The position numbers and the translations under genes are program-made. 28,513 bases of DNA, taken from positions 1-28,513 of the forward strand of contig JABJAB010000081.1 in assembly GCA_018666235.1 (NCBI GenBank), written 5' to 3'. A model generated the notes under the pieces. It searched no databases and had not been told where the DNA came from. It saw nothing but the letters and a program-made list of their open reading frames with translations. The DNA comes from Ilumatobacter sp. (lineage in GTDB: Bacteria; Actinomycetota; Acidimicrobiia; Acidimicrobiales; Ilumatobacteraceae). Shown here piece after piece: positions 22,867 to 28,513 of the stretch (within the stretch, counting starts at the first letter, position 1; each line of letters begins with the position of its first letter).

Positions 22867-24630
22867 ATGGGGATCGTCGACGAAGACATCGAGCGGCTGC
22901 GGTCGACCGTGTCGATTGTCGACACCGTCCAGCAGTACGTCGCGCTCAAACGGGTCGGCCGGAACTGGGTCGGCCTGTGTCCATTTCACGCAGAGAAGAG
23001 CGGCTCGTTCAACGTCACCGAGGAACGGGGCCGCTACAAGTGTTTCGGCTGTGACAAGGGCGGTGACGTCTTCACGTTCATCCAAGAGATCGAGCACCTT
23101 GACTTTCCGGGTGCAATCGAACACCTCGCGGCCAAGGCGGGTATCCAACTCAACTACACGACGTCGGGACAGTCCGAAGAGCGCTCGCGCCGCAAGAAAC
23201 TGACGGCAGCGATGAACGACGCGGTCGAGTGGTATCACCAGCGGCTGCTGGAATCTCCTGATGCTCGAGCCGCCCGCGACTATTTGCGGCGGCGCGGTCT
23301 GGCTGGTGATATCGCTCGGCAGTTCAAACTTGGTTGGGCTCCCGATGATTGGGATCAGCTCTCGCGCAATCTCGGTGCGCCTGCCGATGTGATGCAGGAT
23401 GTCGGGCTGTCGTTTCGTAACCGGCGCAACAAGATGCAAGACGCGTTCCGCGGTCGCGTGATGTTCCCGATCTTCTCCGAATCGGGCGAGGCGCTGGCGT
23501 TCGGCGGGCGCATCCTTCCCGGCTCTGACGACCCAGCGAAGTACAAGAACAGCGCGGAGACGCCGATCTACATGAAGAGCAAGACGCTGTACGGGCTGAA
23601 CTGGGCAAAGGCCGATATCGCCAAGAAGGACCAGGTCGTGGTGTGCGAGGGGTATACGGACGTGATCGGCTTCCATCGTGCCGGCGTGCCTCGCGCCGTT
23701 GCCACCTGTGGCACGGCGCTCACCGAGGAACACGTGCGTCTGCTCAAACGGTACGCCAGCAAAGTGGTGCTGTCGTTCGACGCTGACGCTGCTGGTCAGG
23801 GAGCCGCGGAACGGTTCTACGAGTGGGAAGAGAAGCACAAGGTTGAAGTGCTGGTCGCTCGGCTCCCTGACGGTAAGGATCCTGGTGACCTGGCTTCGTC
23901 GCAACCGGAGGCTTTGGTGGCAGCCGTCGACAAGCCGGTGCCGTTCCTCAAGTTCCGACTTGATCGCACGATGCGCGGTCGGCCGAAGGACTCACCCGAG
24001 CACCGGGTCCGACTCGCTGAGGATGCGATGGCAGTCGTCAACGAACATCCCAACAAGTCGATCCGCATGCTCTACGCCGGCGAAGTCGCCGCGGAGCTGT
24101 CGATGCCGGTCAGCGACATGGTTCGTCTGGCCGAGCGCGGAACTCGGCGTCCCGCCATTCAGGTGCAGCAGAAGCGGTCGCGAGGTCCGGTACAAAATGC
24201 TGAGTTTGCGGCCCTCGTGCTGCTCGTTCAAGACTGGGACTCGATCGCTCCGTGGCTGTTGGCAGAGCTCTTCGACGATGACGTCAACCGCATGGCGTTC
24301 ATCGCACTTGGCGAGGCTGGCGGAGATCTCTCGAAGGCGATTGAGATTGCCCCTCCCGATGCTGTCGACATTCTCGAACGTGCCGCTGTGGTCGACCTCA
24401 ACCTCGTCGCAGACGTCGAAGCTCGCACATTGATCGGAGCAGCCTGTCGTCGGGAGTTGCAGCAGCGGGTGCGTGTGATCGATCCCGAGGGGATGGTCGA
24501 GGATCGTCAGGCGCGTCTCGACCTCGAAGCGCTGCAAGACACCGAGCCCACTCGCGCTCTCGCCGCGGCTGAGTCATTGCTAGGTTGGCTTCATCGACGA
24601 TCAGAGGAACGCACAGATGGGGAACACTGA
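22867..24630 (+). CDS. dnaG: DNA primase
   Basis: 587 residues. The N-terminal CHC2 zinc finger has C38, H41, C59 and C62 (CPFHAEKSGSF, YKCFGCDKGGD); the usual PSF reads GSF. The RNA polymerase core includes GRVMFPIF, AFGGRIL, KYKNSAETPIY and LYGLNWAK. The TOPRIM metal site is E261 (VVVCEGYTDVI) and D305/D307 (FDADAAG). The C-terminal ~150 residues form the variable DnaB-interacting region. It synthesises RNA primers at the replication fork. The 3' end overlaps rpoD by 14 nt, preserving the classic dnaG-rpoD arrangement. Confidence 0.97.
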   Translation: MGIVDEDIERLRSTVSIVDTVQQYVALKRVGRNWVGLCPFHAEKSGSFNVTEERGRYKCFGCDKGGDVFTFIQEIEHLDFPGAIEHLAAKAGIQLNYTTSGQSEERSRRKKLTAAMNDAVEWYHQRLLESPDARAARDYLRRRGLAGDIARQFKLGWAPDDWDQLSRNLGAPADVMQDVGLSFRNRRNKMQDAFRGRVMFPIFSESGEALAFGGRILPGSDDPAKYKNSAETPIYMKSKTLYGLNWAKADIAKKDQVVVCEGYTDVIGFHRAGVPRAVATCGTALTEEHVRLLKRYASKVVLSFDADAAGQGAAERFYEWEEKHKVEVLVARLPDGKDPGDLASSQPEALVAAVDKPVPFLKFRLDRTMRGRPKDSPEHRVRLAEDAMAVVNEHPNKSIRMLYAGEVAAELSMPVSDMVRLAERGTRRPAIQVQQKRSRGPVQNAEFAALVLLVQDWDSIAPWLLAELFDDDVNRMAFIALGEAGGDLSKAIEIAPPDAVDILERAAVVDLNLVADVEARTLIGAACRRELQQRVRVIDPEGMVEDRQARLDLEALQDTEPTRALAAAESLLGWLHRRSEERTDGEH

Positions 24631-25927
24631 TGCTGGTGACCCCACAGAGAGCGTGTCTGCCGCGCCCTTCTTGGGTGTTGAGGCCAAAGAGTGGGACAAG
24701 CTTGTCGCCAAGGGTCGTGAATCTGGTGAGGTGCATGCCGAAGACTTGACGCTTGTCCTCCGGCACGTCGAATTGACCGGGGACGTGCTGGTCGATGTGC
24801 AGTCGAAGATGGCCGAACACGGCATCACCATCGACGATGCCGTCGAGGGGCACGGCGACGATCACGACGAGGTCGCGGACATCTTGCACAAGGTCACCGT
24901 CGAGCCGGTGGAAGCACCGCTTCCTGACGACGCGGACGAGAAGCTGCTCAGTCGGCGACGGGGGCGGCGGATGAAGAAGTCGTCGCCGAAGGGCGAGGGC
25001 GGGACCTCTGACGCCGTCCGGATGTACTTGCGTGAGATTGGTCAGGTCGACTTACTCACGACCGACGATGAGCGCCGCCTGGCGCAGTTGATCGAAGAAG
25101 GGCTGATCGCTGCGGGCAAGATCGACGAGGCGGCCGAAGCTGGCAAGCCCATCGATGGTGTCGAGGGGCGCATGCTGACCCGTGCGGTCAATCGGGGTGA
25201 GCGAGCCAAGAGCGAACTCACGCAAGCCAACTTGCGCCTCGTCGTCAGCATCGCCAAGCGCTATTCGGGCCGGGGTATGCAACTGCTCGACCTCATCCAA
25301 GAGGGCAACCTGGGTCTGATGCGTGCGGTCGACAAGTTCGACTACACCAAGGGCTTCAAGTTCTCAACGTATGCCACCTGGTGGATTCGTCAGGCGATCA
25401 CTCGATCGATTGCAGATCAGGCCCGCACGATTCGCATTCCAGTCCACATGGTCGAGCACATGAACCGTGTCACGCGGGCGAAGCGTTCGATGCACCAAGA
25501 ATTGGAGCGTGAACCCACGATCGAAGAGATCTCGGTACGCGTCCAACTCGAGCCGGATCGAGTCCGTGAACTGCTGCGCTATTCGCAAGATCCGTTGTCA
25601 CTCGACTCGCCGGTCGGCGAGGAAGACGAGTCGAACTTGGGCGATTTCATCCAGGACGACTCTGTCGTCAGCCCGGCCGACGCTGCGGCCAAAGTGATGC
25701 TGTCTGACGCGGTCGGTGAAGTGCTCGGTGAACTCTCAGAGCGTGAGCAGGACATTGTCCGGTTGCGGTTTGGTCTCGACGGCGGCCAGGCCAAAACGCT
25801 CGAAGAGGTCGGCAAGGAATTTGGTGTGACGCGTGAGCGAATTCGCCAGATCGAGGCCAAGACCTTGGCCAAGCTCCGCCACCCCCAACGAAGCCAACGG
25901 CTCAGAGAATTCCTCGAGGTCGAATAG
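24617..25927 (+). CDS. rpoD: Primary RNA polymerase sigma factor (sigma-70, RpoD/SigA)
   Basis: 436 residues. An acidic N-terminus with a remnant of region 1.1 (about 20-70) precedes region 1.2 (SDAVRMYLREIGQVDLLT, ~131-149). Regions 2.1-2.4 span ~204-275 (LRLVVSIAKRYSGRGMQLLD, DKFDYTKGFKFSTYATWWIR). Region 3 follows, and region 4.2 has the helix-turn-helix LEEVGKEFGVTRERIRQIE (395-413). Region 2.4 residues that read -10 elements are conventional, consistent with the TANNNT sites seen through this window. GAGGA precedes ATG 24617. The distance to other sigma groups cannot be judged without a tree, but the neighbour dnaG supports the principal sigma. Confidence 0.95.
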   Translation: MGNTDAGDPTESVSAAPFLGVEAKEWDKLVAKGRESGEVHAEDLTLVLRHVELTGDVLVDVQSKMAEHGITIDDAVEGHGDDHDEVADILHKVTVEPVEAPLPDDADEKLLSRRRGRRMKKSSPKGEGGTSDAVRMYLREIGQVDLLTTDDERRLAQLIEEGLIAAGKIDEAAEAGKPIDGVEGRMLTRAVNRGERAKSELTQANLRLVVSIAKRYSGRGMQLLDLIQEGNLGLMRAVDKFDYTKGFKFSTYATWWIRQAITRSIADQARTIRIPVHMVEHMNRVTRAKRSMHQELEREPTIEEISVRVQLEPDRVRELLRYSQDPLSLDSPVGEEDESNLGDFIQDDSVVSPADAAAKVMLSDAVGEVLGELSEREQDIVRLRFGLDGGQAKTLEEVGKEFGVTRERIRQIEAKTLAKLRHPQRSQRLREFLEVE

Positions 25928-25965
25928 ACCTCGAATCGAGAGTGGGAGGGTCGGTCTCTGACCGA

Positions 25966-25988
25966 TAGCCTCGCCTCGGCTCCTGCCT
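25966..25988 (+). promoter_or_regulatory. Putative -10 of tRNA-Asn
   Basis: GATAGCCT with TAGCCT at 25966-25971, 17 nt before the tRNA. A small hairpin TCGGTC/GACCGA (about 25951-25965) sits just in front and may contribute to termination of dnaG-rpoD. Confidence 0.4.
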
Positions 25989-26064
25989 TCCGGGGTAGCT
26001 CAGCTGGCAGAGCAGCGGACTGTTAATCCGCTTGTCGTGGGTTCGAGCCCCACCCCCGGAGCCA
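25989..26064 (+). tRNA. tRNA-Asn, anticodon GTT
   Basis: Acceptor TCCGGGG/CCCCGGA, D stem GCTC/GAGC, anticodon stem GCGGA/TCCGC around CTGTTAA (anticodon GTT), T stem GTGGG/CCCAC with a canonical TTCGAGC loop, discriminator G, and an encoded CCA at 26062-26064. Confidence 0.97.
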
Positions 26065-26106
26065 ACGAAGAGGGCCCACCGCAAGCCGGTGGGCCTTCGT
26101 CGTTTT
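26065..26106 (+). terminator. Intrinsic terminator after tRNA-Asn
   Basis: Stem GGCCCACCG (26073-26081) with CGGTGGGCC (26087-26095), loop CAAGC, extended by ACGAA/TTCGT, then CGTTTT. It lies between two convergent tRNA genes and the stem could also serve the minus-strand tRNA. Confidence 0.88.
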
Positions 26107-26123
26107 CGGGCAGTGGATGCGAC

Positions 26124-26200
<77 letters not shown>

Positions 26201-26237
26201 TGGAATCACAGACGAGGACAGACCTCATCGGTGATGT

Positions 26238-26498
26238 TCAGGCGTCGGGTTGTTCGATCGCGTCCAGGAAGGCGTTGACGTCGGGCTCTTCGCCGCCGAC
26301 CAGCCAAATGGTGAGCTCGCCCGGATTGTCGCTCTCCTCGTCGTCCTCGGCATCTTGCCAGGGGAGCACACCGTCAACGAAGTATCGGTCGACCGTGATG
26401 TCATCATTGTCGGCATCCACCGGGGCGACAATGGCAATCTCGACCTCGGTCTCCGGCGGTTGGTCGCTGAGGATGTCGATCAGTTCATGAACTCGCAT
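26238..26498 (-). CDS. Small acidic protein of unknown function
   Basis: 86 residues, strongly acidic, with a run AEDDEESDNPGE in the middle. The N-terminus VHELIDILSDQPPETEVEI resembles a short helix and strand found in many small bacterial proteins, with no family assignment possible. The C-terminal half (ELTIWLVGGEEPDVNAFLDAIEQ) looks like a strand followed by a helix. A TACACT 6 nt before ATG 26498 supports expression from its own promoter. It follows the 191-residue gene by 4 nt. Confidence 0.75.
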   Translation of the reverse strand: MRVHELIDILSDQPPETEVEIAIVAPVDADNDDITVDRYFVDGVLPWQDAEDDEESDNPGELTIWLVGGEEPDVNAFLDAIEQPDA

Positions 26499-26510
26499 CG
26501 GCTCAGTGTA
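26499..26510 (-). promoter_or_regulatory. Leaderless promoter of the 86-residue gene
   Basis: TACACT (26510-26505, minus strand), 6 nt, ATG 26498. The hexamer is inside the last codons of the upstream gene, whose stop is 26503-26505. Confidence 0.6.
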
Positions 26511-27078
26511 AGTAGTCGCCGAGCCACGCGGGTGCGTGCTCGAGCAGGTAGAGGCTGACGTGTTTGCATCGATCGAGTGCAGTCGTGACAGCCTGGTCCT
26601 GATTCATGTAGACGTCGGCGAGGTCGACGGTCATCTTGGCGACCATTGAGAGGCTTCGCTCTGGCGCATCGGTGACGCTCGGGAACGAGTCGATGGCGGA
26701 CACCTCGACGGGAAGGTCCATGCCGCCGATGCCAGCGAGGTCCGTAGCGAGCACCAGCAGGTCGGGCGGTTCGGGAAGGGGCGGCAACGTCCACGTGAAC
26801 AGCAATGGAAAGCTGAAGCCGTGCGGTGGTGGGTCGTCGAGGTCATCGAGCTTCATCACCTCGTCTTCGAACCCGAGCATCGCCCTGGGATCGACATCAA
26901 GTGAGAGGTGGAGGTCGATCGGGCCCGAACAAGCTTCCTCGGGGTGGAGGTCGACTTCCCACAACTGGCGGAGTGAATATGTCTCGACGAAGTGTCGTTC
27001 GTCGTGAACATGAAAGCCAGAGTCGATGGCCTGGCTCTTCACATCGGCAATGAATCCTGCAACGTCGATGACTGCCAT
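26503..27078 (-). CDS. Conserved-looking protein of unknown function
   Basis: 191 residues from ATG 27078. Acidic, Asp/Leu/Pro-rich, no signal peptide or membrane helix. Features include a SGPIDLHLSLDVDPRAMLGFEDEV stretch, a Pro-rich LPPLPEPPD segment and a Cys/Trp-containing C-terminus (DRCKHVSLYLLEHAPAWLGDYL). I recognise no family. Open sequence continues ~430 nt upstream but it lies antisense to the inositol-phosphatase gene and past the predicted -10, so it is excluded. The gene diverges from the phosphatase gene with 25 bp between start codons. Confidence 0.72.
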   Translation of the reverse strand: MAVIDVAGFIADVKSQAIDSGFHVHDERHFVETYSLRQLWEVDLHPEEACSGPIDLHLSLDVDPRAMLGFEDEVMKLDDLDDPPPHGFSFPLLFTWTLPPLPEPPDLLVLATDLAGIGGMDLPVEVSAIDSFPSVTDAPERSLSMVAKMTVDLADVYMNQDQAVTTALDRCKHVSLYLLEHAPAWLGDYLH

Positions 27079-27092
27079 CGCTCCGGACACTA
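27079..27092 (-). promoter_or_regulatory. Leaderless promoter of the 191-residue gene
   Basis: TAGTGT (27092-27087, minus strand), 8 nt, ATG 27078. The hexamer shares its first two positions with the opposing TACCGT. Confidence 0.5.
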
Positions 27093-27103
27093 CCGTCCGT
27101 GGC
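27091..27103 (+). promoter_or_regulatory. Leaderless promoter of the inositol-phosphatase family gene
   Basis: TACCGT at 27091-27096, 7 nt, GTG 27104. Confidence 0.55.
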
Positions 27104-27901
27104 GTGGACTCGACCAACAACAGCGACGCTTCTGTCATACCGGTTGAGGCGAGGGCGACGCTCGATCTGTTCGCGTCGATCTGTGACCGCGCCGCTGAGG
27201 TGGTTGGGGCCAACGCAGATTGGGGCGCGTCGGGCCTGCGTTCCGGACAATACGCCATCGATCTCGATGTCGATGAGGTCTGTGTCCAGCCGCTGCTTGC
27301 TGCGGGGTTCGACGTGTTGTCCGAGGAATCGGGACTGCAACAGCAGGGTGGCGAACTCGGACGTGACGTCGTGGTGGTCGATCCACTCGACGGATCGACG
27401 AACGCCAGCCTGGGGCTGCCGTGGTGCGCGACGGCGTTGTGCTTGGTCAGCGATGGCGTGCCGACGGTGGCGATGGTGAGCAACCTCGCGACAAGCGATC
27501 GGTACACCGCTGTGCGGGATCGCGGAGCGAACCGGAATGGTCAGCCAATCCTGGTCGGTCCGCGGTCGTCGCTTTCGGAGTCGATCATCGCCGTGAACGG
27601 TTTGCCGCCGGCGCACTGGGGCTGGCAGCAATTCCGCGCGATGGGAGCCGCAGCGCTCGACATCGCGGCGGTGGCCCGCGGTGGATTTGACGGCTACGTC
27701 GACACGACCACGGATTCACATGGTGTGTGGGATTACTTGGCGTCGGTCTTGATTCTCGAGGAGGCTGGCGGCTGTGCGGCCGATGCTCTCGGGCGAGACC
27801 TCACGGTGCTCAACCACGTTGATCGGCGCACACCGGTTGTGGCGTCAGGCGGCGCCTTGCTTGACGAGTTGATTGCGGCCCGGACGCGAAGGGGCCCGTG
27901 A
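27104..27901 (+). CDS. Inositol monophosphatase family protein
   Basis: 265 residues. Metal-binding motifs are LSEESG (E74, E75), DPLDGSTN (D93, D96; a Ser replaces the more common Thr) and the C-terminal HGVWDYLAS (D210). GAAALDIAAVARGGFDGYVD is the usual helix-strand of this superfamily. It is a Li+-sensitive type Mg-dependent phosphatase; substrates in actinobacteria include inositol-1-phosphate (needed for mycothiol), histidinol phosphate and fructose bisphosphate, and cannot be chosen here. GTG 27104 is preferred because the -10 at 27091 excludes the further-upstream starts. Confidence 0.9.
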   Translation: MDSTNNSDASVIPVEARATLDLFASICDRAAEVVGANADWGASGLRSGQYAIDLDVDEVCVQPLLAAGFDVLSEESGLQQQGGELGRDVVVVDPLDGSTNASLGLPWCATALCLVSDGVPTVAMVSNLATSDRYTAVRDRGANRNGQPILVGPRSSLSESIIAVNGLPPAHWGWQQFRAMGAAALDIAAVARGGFDGYVDTTTDSHGVWDYLASVLILEEAGGCAADALGRDLTVLNHVDRRTPVVASGGALLDELIAARTRRGP

Positions 27902-28254
27902 GGTGCGTCAGTCCCGTAGCAGGGATGGGCTTGAATCAGTCGACCGGGCCGAAGCCCGACGCTGGATTCCTGATGGACGCTCTCACGGACCCAGTTTCAT
28001 AATCGCGCCGGAGTCCCTGCAGCGCAAGGTCTTTGATCAGGCAATTGGTGCTCAGGGGGTGTGATTGGTGGTCGATCACCTACACAGGGCGATGCGATCT
28101 CGTATCCAGCGGGTCCACGCCTCTCTGAATCGGATCACAGCTGGCAAGGGCCGGAGATCGGCCCAAGTTCCCATCACATTGGGCTGGAGTAGGCACTCGG
28201 TGCCTTTGCGAGGGCTGGGTCACAGCGTCGCCGCTACACTCCGTCGCTGAGTTC
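27902..28254. other. 353 bp region without a convincing gene
   Basis: Short open frames here have no recognisable motif or good start. AGGCAC/GTGCCT (about 28192-28206) forms a 6 bp hairpin followed by TTTG, a weak terminator-like structure on the plus strand. TACACT at 28235-28240, 14 nt before the tRNA, is a plausible -10 for tRNA-Val(UAC). Confidence 0.5.
28235..28254 (+). promoter_or_regulatory. Putative -10 of tRNA-Val(UAC)
   Basis: TACACT at 28235-28240, with transcription expected to begin about 7 nt before the mature tRNA. Confidence 0.45.
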
Positions 28255-28328
28255 GGGCGCATAGCTCAGTTGGCTAGAGCGCTGCCTTTACATGGCAGAT
28301 GTCGGGGGTTCGAGTCCCTCTGCGCCCA
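28255..28328 (+). tRNA. tRNA-Val, anticodon TAC
   Basis: Acceptor GGGCGCA/TGCGCCC, D arm, anticodon stem CTGCC/GGCAG around TTTACAT (anticodon TAC), T stem GGGGG/CCCTC with one G-U and a canonical TTCGAGT loop, discriminator A. CCA is not encoded (next bases CAA). Together with the CAC tRNA at 60 it covers GUA and GUG codons. Confidence 0.96.
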
Positions 28329-28440
28329 CAACAGAATTCCTGGTAGATGCTCTGGCAGCGTCTTCGGGGGTCTTGTCGAGTTTCCGAGCCGGCGTGTCGC
28401 GGGTTCGCCGACAGCGGACTGACTGCGAGATGATCAGTCC

Positions 28441-28513
28441 ATGCCCGACCACGACCTTCCCGTCTTGCACCTCGATCGGCCGATCCTCGATGCCGACCTG
28501 GCCTATGTCGGAG
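28441..28513 (+). CDS. Start of a gene cut by the window end
   Basis: ATG 28441 opens a frame of 24 codons without a stop to the window edge (MPDHDLPVLHLDRPILDADL and on). Composition is typical of coding DNA here. GATGAT at 28429-28434, 6 nt before the ATG, keeps the A2 and T6 of the -10 pattern. No family can be named from so few residues. Confidence 0.5.
   Translation, partial: MPDHDLPVLHLDRPILDADLAYVG

Noticed and set aside
22462..23904. Minus-strand open frame of 480 codons
   Set aside because: Antisense of the PPDK end, the small membrane gene and dnaG; no domain.
25902..26084. Minus-strand open frame of about 60 codons across tRNA-Asn (contains GARTHDKRINSPLL)
   Set aside because: This peptide is the well-known false translation of the antisense of a tRNA gene and appears in many databases as a spurious protein.
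28288..28470. Minus-strand open frame ending VVGAEGLEPPTSAM
   Set aside because: Another common false protein from the antisense of a tRNA, here tRNA-Val(UAC).

Overview
The window is chromosomal DNA of a GC-rich actinobacterium. The markers are a mycothiol synthase, a DUF3499-like zinc protein, a dnaG-rpoD pair and many genes that appear to lack 5' leaders. The overall flavour (short operons, many divergent leaderless genes) suggests class Acidimicrobiia, perhaps an Ilumatobacter relative; that placement is inference. No phage, transposase, integrase or CRISPR array was seen. This is mostly housekeeping DNA, and the unusual signals are in the spaces between genes.

Layout: (1) 60-1262: tRNA-Val(CAC) with a hairpin terminator, a DUF3499-like protein and an SRPBCC-fold protein. 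(2) 1240-4837: an ABC ATPase on the minus strand, a secreted M23 peptidase with a coiled coil, and an APH-fold kinase with a DUF6285-like tail. (3) 4910-8792, all minus: mshD-pepF, then rlmN. (4) 8793-9188: a run of hairpins ending in a plus-strand terminator, read here as a candidate structured RNA, facing a 67-residue leaderless gene. (5) 9266-13197: hisC-hisB-hisH-hisA-hisF, every junction overlapping. (6) 13227-15179: a crotonase and an aldo/keto reductase, with two near-identical 50 bp palindromes. (7) 15182-18407: an alpha/beta hydrolase and groES diverging from one shared -10, then an EthD-like protein, and hisI-trpE. (8) 18411-22543: a membrane protein, a compact YgfZ, an M50 protease with TPR-like tail, and a pyruvate phosphate dikinase without its ATP-grasp domain. 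(9) 22645-25927: a small membrane protein, dnaG and rpoD. (10) 25989-28513: tRNA-Asn, a CAU tRNA, two small unknown genes, an inositol-phosphatase family gene sharing a -10 with its divergent neighbour, tRNA-Val(UAC), and the first 24 codons of a gene cut by the window end.

How the genes fit together: histidine synthesis dominates (hisC, B, H, A, F, and separately hisI coupled to trpE); hisG, hisD and hisE are not here. MshD performs the last step of mycothiol synthesis. DnaG and RpoD link replication priming to transcription initiation. The strongest window-wide regularity is a TANNNT hexamer 6-9 nt before an ATG or GTG in front of 15 genes, the expected layout of a leaderless actinobacterial promoter. 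It was also used here to choose several start codons.
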